64,000 nucleotides of DNA from Candidatus Vecturithrix granuli (GTDB lineage: Bacteria; Moduliflexota; Moduliflexia; Moduliflexales; Moduliflexaceae): positions 237,554-301,553 of the forward strand of contig DF820463.1 of NCBI GenBank assembly GCA_000739535.1, in the 5' to 3' direction. Positions 53,039-62,068 of this stretch are shown piece by piece. Both the position numbers and the translations under genes were made by a program. Under the pieces are notes generated by a model. The model searched no databases. It was not told the DNA's origin and was given only the letters and a program-made list of their open reading frames with translations. Positions within the stretch are counted from its first letter, which is position 1, and every line of letters begins with the position of its first letter.

Positions 53039-54052
53039 ATGATAAAAGCGATCGGATTGTTTTCAGGAGGTTTAGACAGTATCCTGGCCGTCAAGTTAAT
53101 CAAAGATCAAGGGATCCAGGTCGAAGTGATTCACTATGGCATCGGGGTGGAACCGTTACACATTGAACGGCGAGTCAAACAGCGGGAAATCGAAGTCACC
53201 GAGCAAGAGATTGAACAGCAACTGGGCGTAAGCATTACGCATCTGGATGTGGCGCAGGAATTTCTCTCTGTTTTCTTGCACCCAAAGCATGGTTATGGTT
53301 CCGGGATGAATCCGTGTATTGACTGTAAAATCTTTATCATGCAAAAGGCCAGGGCCTATATGGAGGCTCATGACGCTCAATTTGTGTTTACAGGCGAAGT
53401 GATTGGCCAACGCCCGATGTCGCAGCATCGCCAGACATTGCTGCAAACCGAACGCGAAGCCGGGCTGAGCGGGTATTTAGTACGTCCGCTTTCCGCGAAA
53501 TTGCTAGATCCGACTATTCCTGAACAGCAGGGATGGGTGGATCGCGAAAAATTTTTGGATATTTCCGGGCGCGGGCGCAAAGCTCAGACCGAACTTGCGC
53601 AAAAATATCAGTTACGCTATCCTCAGCCAGCAGGAGGCTGTTTACTGACTGACCCTCAATTTTCAAAGCGTCTGAAAGAACTGTTGACATATATCGCCCC
53701 GGAACATATTCAGGTCGAAGATGTGCAACTCTTGAAATTAGGGCGGCATTTTCGTTTTCCCGGGGGCCTGAAAGTGATTGTGGGGCGCCATGAATTCGAT
53801 AATACTTTGTTGGCGCAATACGTTCGAGGGCGCTGGCAAGCGCAACTCCGGGAATGTGAAGGGCCGCTTGTCCTGATTGAAGGAAATCCAGCAAATGAGC
53901 AATTTGAGCAGATCGCGCAATTACTTGTGAGTTATACCAAAGCAAAACATGCTGAACAGGCCACGGTTGATTTTATTCGGGAAGATGAACGTCACACTGC
54001 TGTGATCATTCCTGATATAACATGTCATTTTGAACCGTGGCGCGTGATATAG
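53039..54052 (+). CDS. PP-loop ATPase, predicted tRNA-thiolation/MnmA-ThiI-like enzyme
   Basis: 337 residues. PP-loop S9-G-G-L-D-S14 near the N-terminus, C93-x-x-C96 in N-P-C-I-D-C-K and a third Cys in G-G-C-L-L-T at about 201 form the set seen in tRNA 2-thiouridine/4-thiouridine enzymes, which adenylate a base and insert sulfur. The C-terminal ~100 residues resemble the NFACT-R-like domain found in a widespread but little-studied subgroup. The GHMP kinase gene follows after 11 bases; any functional link is unclear. Confidence 0.8.
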   Translation: MIKAIGLFSGGLDSILAVKLIKDQGIQVEVIHYGIGVEPLHIERRVKQREIEVTEQEIEQQLGVSITHLDVAQEFLSVFLHPKHGYGSGMNPCIDCKIFIMQKARAYMEAHDAQFVFTGEVIGQRPMSQHRQTLLQTEREAGLSGYLVRPLSAKLLDPTIPEQQGWVDREKFLDISGRGRKAQTELAQKYQLRYPQPAGGCLLTDPQFSKRLKELLTYIAPEHIQVEDVQLLKLGRHFRFPGGLKVIVGRHEFDNTLLAQYVRGRWQAQLRECEGPLVLIEGNPANEQFEQIAQLLVSYTKAKHAEQATVDFIREDERHTAVIIPDITCHFEPWRVI

Positions 54053-54063
54053 GAGTTGTTCTT

Positions 54064-55092
54064 ATGATTATTCGCACAACCACGTATGCCAGAGCAGGTT
54101 TAATCGGCAATCCGTCGGATGGGTATTTTGGTCGCACGATTTCGTTTTCAGTTCGCAATTTTTCTGCCAAAATCACCCTGTATGAATCGCCGGAATTAGA
54201 GATTAAATTGCATACCAATGATCGCTTGATGTTCCGTTCTATGCAGCACCTCGTTGATGACATCAAATTCTCAGGCTATTATGGCGGGATTCGTTTAATT
54301 AAAGCGGCTATTAAAAAATTTTATGAATACTGCCTGGAAAATGAGATCGAACTTGAACAGGCGAATTTCACGATTTTGTACGATTCAAATGTCCCTCTGC
54401 GAGTTGGATTAGCCGGGTCAAGCGCCATTATTACCTCAATTATGAAGGCCCTCATGCAGTTTTATGGGGTCGAAGTTGAAAAACCTGTTCTGGCGAACCT
54501 CATTCTGTCTGTAGAAGTTGACGAACTCGGCATCAGCGCCGGACTTCAGGATCGCGTGATTCAAGTGTATGAAAACATGGTATATATGGATTTTGACCGG
54601 CAATACATGGAAGAATACGGGTATGGAATGTATGAATATCTGGAGCCGGAAGTCCTGCCTAATTTTTATGTCGCCTATTCTGACGACCTGAGTGAAGGCA
54701 CCGAAGTTTTTCACAATAACATTCGTCAGCGTTATGATAACGGCGACCGTCAGGTGCACGAAGCTATGCAAGAATTTGCCGAGATTACGAATCAGTTTCG
54801 CGATGCCCTGCTGGCAGGGAATATTTCCATCATGAACATGTTGATTAATCGCAATTTCAATCTGCGGGCCTCAATTTATAAAATCAGTAAACGGAATTGG
54901 GACATGATTAACTGCGCCAGAAATCTTGGTGCCTCGTCAAAATTCTGTGGATCGGGCGGGGCGATCGTCGGCATTTATAAAGACGAGAACATGTATCAAC
55001 GCCTTGAAATCGAGATGAAAAACATTCGGGCGCGCGTCATCAAACCGATCATTTTTGAAGAACAGCCGGATGAAGAAGGAGAACAACTATGA
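54064..55092 (+). CDS. GHMP kinase, glucuronokinase-like
   Basis: 342 residues from ATG 54064, with AGGAG upstream. The N-terminus A-R-A-G-L-I-G-N-P-S-D-G-Y-F-G is the signature of glucuronokinase-type GHMP kinases; P-L-R-V-G-L-A-G-S-S-A-I is the ATP-binding motif and F-C-G-S-G-G-A-I-V-G the third motif. It likely makes a sugar-1-phosphate (glucuronate-1-P) that the overlapping galU product, or a relative, converts to UDP-sugar. Product assignment rests on family resemblance and the galU coupling. Confidence 0.8.
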   Translation: MIIRTTTYARAGLIGNPSDGYFGRTISFSVRNFSAKITLYESPELEIKLHTNDRLMFRSMQHLVDDIKFSGYYGGIRLIKAAIKKFYEYCLENEIELEQANFTILYDSNVPLRVGLAGSSAIITSIMKALMQFYGVEVEKPVLANLILSVEVDELGISAGLQDRVIQVYENMVYMDFDRQYMEEYGYGMYEYLEPEVLPNFYVAYSDDLSEGTEVFHNNIRQRYDNGDRQVHEAMQEFAEITNQFRDALLAGNISIMNMLINRNFNLRASIYKISKRNWDMINCARNLGASSKFCGSGGAIVGIYKDENMYQRLEIEMKNIRARVIKPIIFEEQPDEEGEQL

Positions 55093-55988
55093 TCAAAAAA
55101 GCCGTGATTCCTGCGGCCGGCTTTGGGTCGCGTTTTTTACCAGCCACCAAAGTGCAGCCAAAAGAAATGCTTCCGATTATTGACACGCCTACCATTCAAT
55201 ATGTGATTGAGGAAACAGTTAAATCCGGAATTTCACAAATTCTGGTGATTACCGGAAAAGGCAAACAGGCTATCGAAAACCATTTTGATCGCTCATTTGA
55301 ATTGGAGGCCGAACTTGAGAAGAAAAATAAGCAGCGTCAATTGAAAGAGGTGCAGGATATTTCGAGCATGGCCGAAATTTTTTATATCCGCCAGAAGGAA
55401 TTAAACGGCCTCGGTGATGCAATCCGCTATGCGCGGAATTTTGTGGAAAATGAGCCTTTTGTTGTGCTGCTGGGCGATACGATCATCAAAAGCAAAACGC
55501 CCTGCGTGCGGCAGTTGATTGATGTATACAATCTGCACCATACCACGATGATCGGAGTGGAAGAAGTACCGGAAGAGAAAGTCGGACGCTATGGTATTGT
55601 GCAGGGGGAACGGATTACAGAATCGTTATATCGGATTTCCAACCTGATCGAAAAACCTGAGCCTCACAAAGCCCCATCGCGTCTGGCTATTGGCGGCCGC
55701 TACATTCTTACTCCCGCGATTTTTGAGTATTTGGAACGCACAAAAGCCGACAAAGGCGGCGAAATCCAACTCACCAATGCTCTGCGCGATATGTGCAAAG
55801 ATGAGGAAATCCTCGCCTTTAAATTTGAAGGAAAACGCTACGATATCGGGAATAAACTCGATTATTTGATTACAGAAATCGAATTTGCGGTTGATCGCCA
55901 GGACCTTGGCTACGAATTCCGTAAATTTTTACGAGACTTTGTGAAAACGCTGGACACGAATGCTGACAGGTCTGAACTCGTGGAATGA
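55089..55988 (+). CDS. galU: UTP-glucose-1-phosphate uridylyltransferase
   Basis: 299 residues. G-F-G-S-R-F-L-P-A-T-K is the nucleotide loop, followed by K-E-M-L-P-I-I-D-T-P, V-L-L-G-D-T and G-K-R-Y-D-I-G-N-K-L-D-Y, all GalU hallmarks. It makes UDP-glucose for envelope polysaccharides. It overlaps the GHMP kinase stop by ATGA. Given this coupling it may also accept glucuronate-1-P, which is inference. Followed by a terminator. Confidence 0.93.
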   Translation: MIKKAVIPAAGFGSRFLPATKVQPKEMLPIIDTPTIQYVIEETVKSGISQILVITGKGKQAIENHFDRSFELEAELEKKNKQRQLKEVQDISSMAEIFYIRQKELNGLGDAIRYARNFVENEPFVVLLGDTIIKSKTPCVRQLIDVYNLHHTTMIGVEEVPEEKVGRYGIVQGERITESLYRISNLIEKPEPHKAPSRLAIGGRYILTPAIFEYLERTKADKGGEIQLTNALRDMCKDEEILAFKFEGKRYDIGNKLDYLITEIEFAVDRQDLGYEFRKFLRDFVKTLDTNADRSELVE

Positions 55989-55990
55989 TC

Positions 55991-56021
55991 GAAACCGGGT
56001 TTTTGCCAAAAACCCGGTTTC
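55991..56021 (+). terminator. Rho-independent terminator
   Basis: GAAACCGGGTTTTT and AAAAACCCGGTTTC form a near-perfect stem with a GCC-containing loop directly after galU. Same style as the terminators at 32373, 44295 and 45969. Confidence 0.82.
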
Positions 56022-56082
56022 TTACACACAATGTAACGCTGAAGCGTTTACGACAAACTCATAATTTACACAGGAGAAAGCT

Positions 56083-56589
56083 ATGCCAATTGTGAATATT
56101 CCCCAGGATCATGGACAACATATTGATGATTTACGCACGGCGATTGAACACCGGGCAACCTGGATGTATTTATTACTGGATGAGGCGCGGCAACGCGGCT
56201 TGAATTGGGAGGACTTTGCTCGTAAAGCCATTCGTCGCTGCGGCTGTTTTCACGGCGAATCTCGATTTTCAAAAACCGATCGCGCCGATGTCTTTGCCAA
56301 CGAATTTGCGACGGAGAATGTCAAACAGATTTTTGATCTCGATATTTGTGAAACGACAGAAGAACGTTTTGTGTGTGAATTCCATTATTGCCCGCTGGTC
56401 AGCGCATGGCAGAAAATCGGAGCTGCCGCGGAAGATATTCCGCAGCTTTGCGATCTTGCCATGGAAGGCGACCGCGGCATTTTAGCGACTATTCCAGATC
56501 TGGATTTTTGTCTGGAACAGACTTTAGCCCGCGGTGAAAGCGTGTGCCGCATTGTGATCTCAAAAGTAGCAAGGGACAAAAGGGACTGA
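56083..56589 (+). CDS. L-2-amino-thiazoline-4-carboxylate hydrolase-family protein
   Basis: 168 residues. The family pattern is recognisable: helical N-terminus, F-H-Y-C-P-L-V-S-A-W-x-x-x-G with the conserved Cys, then L-C-D-L-A-M-E-G-D and a Cys-bearing final strand C-R-I-V-I. ATC hydrolase opens a thiazoline ring on the way to cysteine, but most family members have no tested role. The last residues (V-A-R-D-K-R-D) are encoded by the start of an inverted repeat. Monocistronic start with GGAGAAAG. Confidence 0.72.
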   Translation: MPIVNIPQDHGQHIDDLRTAIEHRATWMYLLLDEARQRGLNWEDFARKAIRRCGCFHGESRFSKTDRADVFANEFATENVKQIFDLDICETTEERFVCEFHYCPLVSAWQKIGAAAEDIPQLCDLAMEGDRGILATIPDLDFCLEQTLARGESVCRIVISKVARDKRD

Positions 56590-56671
56590 AGAGATTGAGG
56601 GGACAAGTGAGTAAAGTTTGAAGCTTTCCCAACTTTCGTCCCTTGCGTCCTTTCAGTCCCTTTCTACTACT
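56565..56671. repeat. Imperfect inverted repeat between two small-enzyme genes
   Basis: AGTAG and AAAGGGACTGAA on the left are mirrored by TTTCAGTCCCTTT and CTACT on the right, with shuffled GGGAC/GTCCC units between. It covers the last codons of the ATC-hydrolase-like gene and ends at the DUF1445 start. Confidence 0.65.
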
Positions 56672-57451
56672 ATGACGCCGTATGAATTACGCCAATTGGC
56701 AGCACGGGGGGAATTTACATCTCCGACCGCCGGGTATTGCGAAGGGTATGTTCAGGCGAATTTAGTTGCGCTGCCTGAACAATATGCGCAGGATTTTGAA
56801 GCGTTTTGCCGCAAAAATCCGAAACCCTGTCCGTTGTTAGAAGTGGTTGGCCCGGGAACTGCCCTGACATCGCGCCTGGCAGAGGGCGCGGATCTCAGAA
56901 ACACGCTTCCCCGTTACCGGGTGTGGCGCGACGGCAAAATCCAGCAGGAAACGCAGGATGTCACCGCATTTTACCAGGAAGACCTGGTCTTTTTCCTGCT
57001 AGGATGCAGTTTTTCCTTTGAATCCGCGTTAGTGCAAGCCGGAATCAGCCTGCGGCATGTGGAAGAGCAACGTAATGTCTCGATGTATAACACTAATATC
57101 GAGTTGGAAGCGGTTGGCGTTTTTACCGGCAGCATGGTGGTGAGTATGCGCCCGATTCGTTATGATCGTGTGATAGATGCCTGTTTGATTACCGCGCACT
57201 ATCCAGAAGTGCACGGCGCGCCGGTACACATAGGATACCCGCACCTGATCGGTATTGCCGATCTTCAGTCGCCGGATTATGGCGACAGCGTGAGCATTCA
57301 TGCTGATGAAATCCCAGTCTTCTGGCCCTGCGGCGTTACTCCGCAAAATGTGCTTGTACAGGCGAAATTGCCCTTTGCGATCACCCATGCTCCTGGCCAC
57401 ATGTTTGTCGGCGATATGAAGAATGCAGATTTCTACCAGGAAATTCGATAA
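56672..57451 (+). CDS. DUF1445 (YcsI-type) putative hydro-lyase
   Basis: 259 residues from ATG 56672; an upstream TTG at 56618 would start inside the inverted repeat. Family motifs: G-Y-C-E-G-Y-V-Q-A-N near residue 25, L-L-G-C-S-F-S-F-E, H-G-A-P-V-H-I-G and F-W-P-C-G-V-T-P-Q near the C-terminus, ending T-H-A-P-G-H-M-F-V. Relatives include the D-glutamate cyclase domain; the general bacterial role is unproven. No clear ribosome site is visible, perhaps because the repeat has replaced the leader. Confidence 0.85.
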   Translation: MTPYELRQLAARGEFTSPTAGYCEGYVQANLVALPEQYAQDFEAFCRKNPKPCPLLEVVGPGTALTSRLAEGADLRNTLPRYRVWRDGKIQQETQDVTAFYQEDLVFFLLGCSFSFESALVQAGISLRHVEEQRNVSMYNTNIELEAVGVFTGSMVVSMRPIRYDRVIDACLITAHYPEVHGAPVHIGYPHLIGIADLQSPDYGDSVSIHADEIPVFWPCGVTPQNVLVQAKLPFAITHAPGHMFVGDMKNADFYQEIR

Positions 57452-57465
57452 GATTTGTCATAGAA

Positions 57466-59454
57466 TTATTTTCGCGATGATGATAACGAATTCGTTATGA
57501 ACTCGATAATTTGCTTGAATTGAAAGGTACTTGCCATGTCTTCCAGCCTGGCGACAAAGGGCAGCAGACGAGGGTCGGATGCCTTCATACGAGTAAGAGC
57601 TTGCCGGATATCGGTAATATAGCCGCCTTTTGCAAATTCCAGCAGGGATTTCAGGTCTTCTCTCGGTGGGAATATCAGAGGTTGCGTTTCAAGATCAGCT
57701 TCAGCAGAAGACTCATATTCCCATTCAATGTCTAAATGAAGGCGCAAGTGGTCTAATAACCGCTTGAGATGAAGCGGTTTGGCAAGAAAATCATCACCGC
57801 CGCTTGCCATTGCTTGTTCCTGGACAGAGAGTGAGGTATTCGCTGAGACGAAGATGAGCTTGAGATGTTTGAATTCGGAGGAGTTGCGCAATTGACGAGC
57901 TACTTCAAACCCATCTATCCCTGGCATAATGACGTCCAGGAAAATGAGATCAGGGAGAGAGTTCCTTGTCTCATGCAATTGTTTCAACGCATCCTGACCA
58001 TCAACTGCCTCCATCACGTCAAAACCGAGTGGTCGTAAGAGGTTGAGCAGCATCGTGCGATTCTGCAGATTGTCATCAGCGACCATAATCGTGCGCCGGG
58101 CGCCTTTGTAACCGATGATCCGCTGTGATTTCAGAGTTGTTTGTGTACTGGATGTCGGCGCTTCAGGCAAGGAGATATCGAACCAAAAACGGCTTCCCTC
58201 TCCTTCTGTGCTTGCCACTTCCAGTTCACCCCCCATGAGCCGCACTAATTGCCGGCTAATGGCTAAACCTAAACCGGTGCCTTTACGCTTGCGGGTATGA
58301 TTACCGATCTGGACAAATGGAGAAAAAATGTCATCCAGATGATGGGCGGGAATCCCGGGACCAGTGTCAGAGATTTCAAATTTGAGGTTTGAGGTTTGAG
58401 GTTTCAGATTGCCACTTTCAACTTTAGGCACGTGAGTCACTTTCAATGTCACGCGCCCGTGGTCTGTAAATTTGACCGCATTACCCAACAGATTCAGCAG
58501 AATCTGGCTCAGGCGGTTTTCGTCGCCCAACAGCATGAGCGGCGATTCGAAAGGTGGTTCAAAATAGAAGGTAATTCCCTTAATTTGCGCCCGTATCTGA
58601 ATCATCGAGGCCACCATCCGCAGACATTCATGCAGGTCAAATGGCGCGAATTGCAATTCAAATTTGTGGGCTTCAATCCGCGACAAATCTAACAGATCAT
58701 TAATCAGGCTGAGCAGCAGAGTTCCACTGCGTTCGATGATGTCCAGACTGGCATAATCCTGATCAGTTGAAGATTTGTTGCTTTTCAGAATATATGCATA
58801 TCCCAGAATTGCATTCAGTGGGGTTCGCAGTTCGTGACTCATGTTTGAAAGGAATTCGCTTTTGGCTTGATTTGCGATCTCAGCCTCGTGTTGCGCTTTA
58901 AGCGCGGCTTCTTTGGCGCTTAGCAATTCTGCCATCCGTTCGTGCACTTTTTGTTCTAACGTACAGGAGAACATGGCATAGTCAATCGAGATCGCAACCA
59001 GTAAGGAAAGCAAGGTCAGCATGTTCAGATGCCCGGGAAGAAAGATGCCGGCAAGTAAGTTATTCTCCAGATACAGAACGCCAACCAGCCTCCTCTGATG
59101 CGACAATGGCAGACAAAGCACCGATTTGGTCTGTGCGGTCATGATGTAGGGATCTGTCGTGAATTGCCCTTTTCGCGCAGCATCTTCCACTATCACAGGT
59201 TCTCTGGTACGCGCCACATAGGTGATGACGGATTCCGGAAATCCCGCTCTCGTCGTATGCGAACCATGTACGACTTTGACTACCCATTGTCCCTTTTCTT
59301 CACACACAATCAGGCCACGCACAGCACCGGTATATTCAACGATGATCTCAATCAGGCGCGGAAGAATATTCTTCAGCCCGATTTCATCCGAAAATAGTTG
59401 AGAAACTTTGTTCACGATCGCCGTATCCAACGCGTCTAAATCCGCATTGCTCAT
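57466..59454 (-). CDS. GAF hybrid histidine kinase with receiver
   Basis: 662 residues. GAF domain (about 25-165: V-L-C-L-P-L-S-H-Q-R-R-L-V-G-V-L-Y-L-E-N is the usual GAF strand pair), coiled coil, HisKA with M-S-H-E-L-R-T-P-L-N, HATPase (D-T-G-P-G-I-P; G-T-G-L-G-L-A-I), receiver (V-A-D-D-N; L-I-F-L-D-V-I-M-P-G; A-K-P) and a helical C-terminal tail shared with the 32432-36994 kinase. The GAF sequence resembles those after serine/threonine kinases in the AfsK/PAS family. Convergent with the DUF1445 gene. Target regulator unknown. Confidence 0.9.
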   Translation of the reverse strand: MSNADLDALDTAIVNKVSQLFSDEIGLKNILPRLIEIIVEYTGAVRGLIVCEEKGQWVVKVVHGSHTTRAGFPESVITYVARTREPVIVEDAARKGQFTTDPYIMTAQTKSVLCLPLSHQRRLVGVLYLENNLLAGIFLPGHLNMLTLLSLLVAISIDYAMFSCTLEQKVHERMAELLSAKEAALKAQHEAEIANQAKSEFLSNMSHELRTPLNAILGYAYILKSNKSSTDQDYASLDIIERSGTLLLSLINDLLDLSRIEAHKFELQFAPFDLHECLRMVASMIQIRAQIKGITFYFEPPFESPLMLLGDENRLSQILLNLLGNAVKFTDHGRVTLKVTHVPKVESGNLKPQTSNLKFEISDTGPGIPAHHLDDIFSPFVQIGNHTRKRKGTGLGLAISRQLVRLMGGELEVASTEGEGSRFWFDISLPEAPTSSTQTTLKSQRIIGYKGARRTIMVADDNLQNRTMLLNLLRPLGFDVMEAVDGQDALKQLHETRNSLPDLIFLDVIMPGIDGFEVARQLRNSSEFKHLKLIFVSANTSLSVQEQAMASGGDDFLAKPLHLKRLLDHLRLHLDIEWEYESSAEADLETQPLIFPPREDLKSLLEFAKGGYITDIRQALTRMKASDPRLLPFVARLEDMASTFQFKQIIEFITNSLSSSRK

Positions 59455-59602
59455 ATCAAATATGCGAATAAAGAGTTGACGACATCACTCACCCTATCAT
59501 GTACGTGAAAAAGAATACTTGACAGGGGCATTGCTTTCTGCCATCCTTCCGCCCGTCAAAATAACATGGGCACGGGGATATCCTATGAAAGGAGAGGCAG
59601 CC

Positions 59603-60484
59603 ATGGAATGGGAAACCCGATGAGTCACCGTCTATTGTGAAGTGTGTGACCACTATCAACGTCATTGATGGCAATATTGTGAGCGGATGAGTAAGAATAG
59701 TCAGCCGGAGTTCACTGATGAAGAGATGCTGACCATTTCCCTCTTTGGGATTATGCAGTATCACCGCACAGTACGGGCGATCTATGACTATACCTCGGAT
59801 CATTGACGTGACTGGTTTCGCCGGTTGCCTTCGGATGAAGCGTATGTCCAGCGCGTAAACAATGGGGGGAAGGTCTTTCCTGTGTTCATGACTGCGGTGA
59901 CGGAGCGGTGGCCGAGTTTAGGGAATAACGTGGCATATCTCCTGGATTCCATGCCCGTGATGCTCGCGTCAGAGAAACGACGGAAACGAGCCAAAGTGGC
60001 ATCAGAAGTCGCGAATTGTGGGTATTGTGGGTCGAAGGATGTCTATTATTACGGCGTGAACGTCCATCTGCTAGCGATTCGGCGAGCCGAGCAATTACCC
60101 CGCCCAGAATATTTGGAAGTGACCGCGGACAGCAATCATGATCTGACGGTGTTAGAGGGGCTGGCTCCCTTTCTACGGCAGGGATCACTGTATGCTGATA
60201 AGGCATACAGTGACGCACTGGTTCTCCAGATTCTCGCGGCCCAGGAGAGCACCATTCAGACGCCCATCAAGAAAGCCAAAGGCCAGGAGCGGCTCCATTG
60301 GTTTGAACAACTCTTCTCCACGGCGGTGAGTCGCGTCCGCCAGCCGGTTGAATCGTTCTTTAACTGGGTGGAGGAGCATACCGGCATTCAATGCGCGTCG
60401 AAAGTTCGGTCGCTCAAGGGGTTAAACGTCCATGTGTTTGGACGTTTGACCGTTGCGATGCTGCTCCTCAACTTCAACTCTTAA
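59603..60484 (+). pseudogene. IS982-like transposase gene interrupted by three in-frame TGA codons
   Basis: From ATG 59603 a single frame runs to 60484 without frameshift. It reads through TGA at 59621, 59666 and 59804 and no TAA or TAG. The product would be about 290 residues: an N-terminal Cys-rich part (V-Y-C-E-V-C), D-E-E-M-L-T-I-S-L-F-G, L-L-D-S-M-P-V (first Asp), T-A-D-S-N-H and Y-A-D-K-A-Y-S-D (second Asp) and a final Glu region (V-E-S-F-F-N-W), as in IS982-type DDE transposases. The open part from 59825 alone would lack the N-terminus. Terminal inverted repeats are not clear. Other genes here use TGA as stop, so recoding is unlikely; all three could derive from CGA by C-to-T change. 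Confidence 0.72.
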
Positions 60485-60670
60485 TTCGCATGAATTGTTC
60501 GATTTATGCTAATGATGACATGGTATGCTGGCAAACGAAGAATTGTCAATGGAAAATTGTGACGGCTCTCATAAATTCATCGGCGGCCTGAAACACGCTG
60601 TTTTCTATCCTGTCCGGCTCAGGATAAAGCTGAGGGAAAATACATTCGTATTTTCATGTCTGATGAATTT

Positions 60671-61459
60671 TTACTTCATGCAAAGGTCTGAACGAACGTG
60701 CGCGAGGACGGGGAGTTTGGCACGGACATTGTGAAGACGTTCGGCCTGGAGTTCAACGATCAGGATCTGCTCTTGTTCACCCGCATCGGCGATCTGGACG
60801 CCGAAGGGATCAAACGCTGCACTGCGGCCGCAAAAACTTGAGCTAATAGCATTTACTGCAGCGACATAGCACGTATTTTCAATCGCCCTGGCGCGCAGTA
60901 AGGTGAGCCAGTGATCTTCTTTGAGAGTCCCTGCATACCAGGCCGACGGAAGAAGAATCGCGTTTGCACCTTGAAAAGCCAGATAGCGAAAAAGCTCCGG
61001 AAAGCGCAGGTCATAACAAATCGCCAGACCGATCTTGAAGTCTGCGACCGGAATCACTTCTGGCAAAGTCTTTCCGGCTATCATCGTGTCTGATTCGCGC
61101 ACGTTTAACGCATCGAACAGGTGCAACTTGCGGTAGGCGGTGAGCAGTTCGCCCTGCGGCGAGAGCATAACGATGACATTCCCGACGCGCTCTTCCTGGG
61201 GGATGCGTTCCCAAACGCCAGCGACTACATACAGGTGATGTTTACGGGCGAGGTCTTGTAAAGCCGTCACAAACGGGCCGTCCAGAGGTTCAGCGACCGT
61301 CGCGAGAGCTACGTTTTTGCGCGGAAGGGCCATAAACATTTCAGGAAAGGCAAGAATGGTCGCGTTCTGTTCCGAAGCGGTGGTTGCAAAACGCTGCGCC
61401 GCCGCGATATTATCTTCTGGATTCGGGCTAATCGGTAGTTGCGCAAGCGCCAATTTCAT
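60671..61459 (-). CDS. Nitrilase-superfamily amidase (NIT1/YbeM-like)
   Basis: 262 residues from ATG 61459; the frame continues upstream only through a palindrome. The Glu-Lys-Cys triad is present: F-P-E-M-F, Y-R-K-L-H-L-F-D and A-I-C-Y-D-L-R-F-P-E. Y-R-K-L-H-L-F-D with C-Y-D-L-R-F-P-E-L-F-R is typical of deaminated-glutathione or omega-amidase members, which repair or recycle alpha-keto amides. Cytoplasmic. It is separated from the superoxide reductase gene by a palindrome. Confidence 0.88.
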   Translation of the reverse strand: MKLALAQLPISPNPEDNIAAAQRFATTASEQNATILAFPEMFMALPRKNVALATVAEPLDGPFVTALQDLARKHHLYVVAGVWERIPQEERVGNVIVMLSPQGELLTAYRKLHLFDALNVRESDTMIAGKTLPEVIPVADFKIGLAICYDLRFPELFRYLAFQGANAILLPSAWYAGTLKEDHWLTLLRARAIENTCYVAAVNAISSSFCGRSAAFDPFGVQIADAGEQEQILIVELQAERLHNVRAKLPVLAHVRSDLCMK

Positions 61460-61475
61460 AGATGTTGATACTAGT

Positions 61476-61510
61476 AGGACTCCGGGAGTCTCGGAGACTC
61501 CCGGAGTCCT
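61476..61510. repeat. Double-hairpin palindrome, third sequence family
   Basis: Perfect 16-bp arms AGGACTCCGGGAGTCT (61476-61491) and AGACTCCCGGAGTCCT (61495-61510). Each arm is itself a small hairpin (GACTC/GAGTC), again giving two alternative folds. It lies between superoxide reductase and the amidase gene, about 17 bases from the amidase start, and could act as a terminator or processing site. Confidence 0.88.
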
Positions 61511-61534
61511 GTCGCGCAAGATTTTTCTGAAAAA

Positions 61535-61873
61535 CTATAATGCCAGGCTATTGTCCCAGACGCCGTGCAGGTTGCAATACGACAGGGCTGTCAGAGATTT
61601 GTACTCTTCTTTTTTGATTACCAGCGATCCGCGGGGAAAAGCTGTACCTCTCCCAAAATTCAATTCGCCAATCTCAACAAATTTACCTTCCTGGGTTTCT
61701 CCAAAGACCTTCACCCATTCAATATGATGCTCTTTGGTGGTAGGGTGAACGACTTCTTTTCCCACTTGAATGGTGACAACGGTTCCCAGGTCACTTGTTG
61801 ATAGCGCAATATCAGGAACATGTTTTTCCTTGCCTTCAAATTCAGGAGCATGAATAAATTGTGCCAATGCCAT
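61535..61873 (-). CDS. Superoxide reductase (neelaredoxin type)
   Basis: 112 residues. The iron site is complete: H18, H43, H49 and H103 with C100 (Y-C-N-L-H-G-V-W). No N-terminal desulforedoxin domain, so this is the single-iron class. It reduces superoxide to peroxide without releasing oxygen, drawing electrons from rubredoxin, whose gene lies directly upstream (61907-62068). It marks an anaerobe or microaerophile. Confidence 0.93.
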   Translation of the reverse strand: MALAQFIHAPEFEGKEKHVPDIALSTSDLGTVVTIQVGKEVVHPTTKEHHIEWVKVFGETQEGKFVEIGELNFGRGTAFPRGSLVIKKEEYKSLTALSYCNLHGVWDNSLAL

Positions 61874-61906
61874 TGTCTTTTCCTCCTTGTTATGAGATTC
61901 AGATCA

Positions 61907-62068
61907 TTAATCCAGGGGTTCAAACATATCTTTTTCAACGCCACAATCGGGGCAAACCCAATCATCAGGCAGATCTTCAAATGCCGTCCCTGCCGCCACT
62001 CCATTCTCAGTATCACCAACTTCCGGGTCATAAATATACCCACATACCGTACATTTATACTTTTTCAT
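61907..62068 (-). CDS. Rubredoxin
   Basis: 53 residues, read from ATG 62068 to TAA 61907. The two knuckles C6-T-V-C9-G and C39-P-D-C42-G hold one iron; Y-I-Y-D-P-E-x-G-D and D-D-W-V-C-P are classic. It is the electron donor for the superoxide reductase encoded 33 bases downstream, so the pair forms an oxygen-defence operon. A GGAGTGGTG-like site precedes the start. Confidence 0.96.
   Translation of the reverse strand: MKKYKCTVCGYIYDPEVGDTENGVAAGTAFEDLPDDWVCPDCGVEKDMFEPLD

Noticed and set aside
59603-60484. TGA recoding in this organism
   Set aside because: Several well-supported genes here end in TGA, including ATGA-coupled pairs, so TGA is a normal stop.
61711-62043. 110-codon frame opposite the V-ATPase promoter
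   Set aside because: It is a shifted frame over the real rubredoxin gene, which reads perfectly from 62068.
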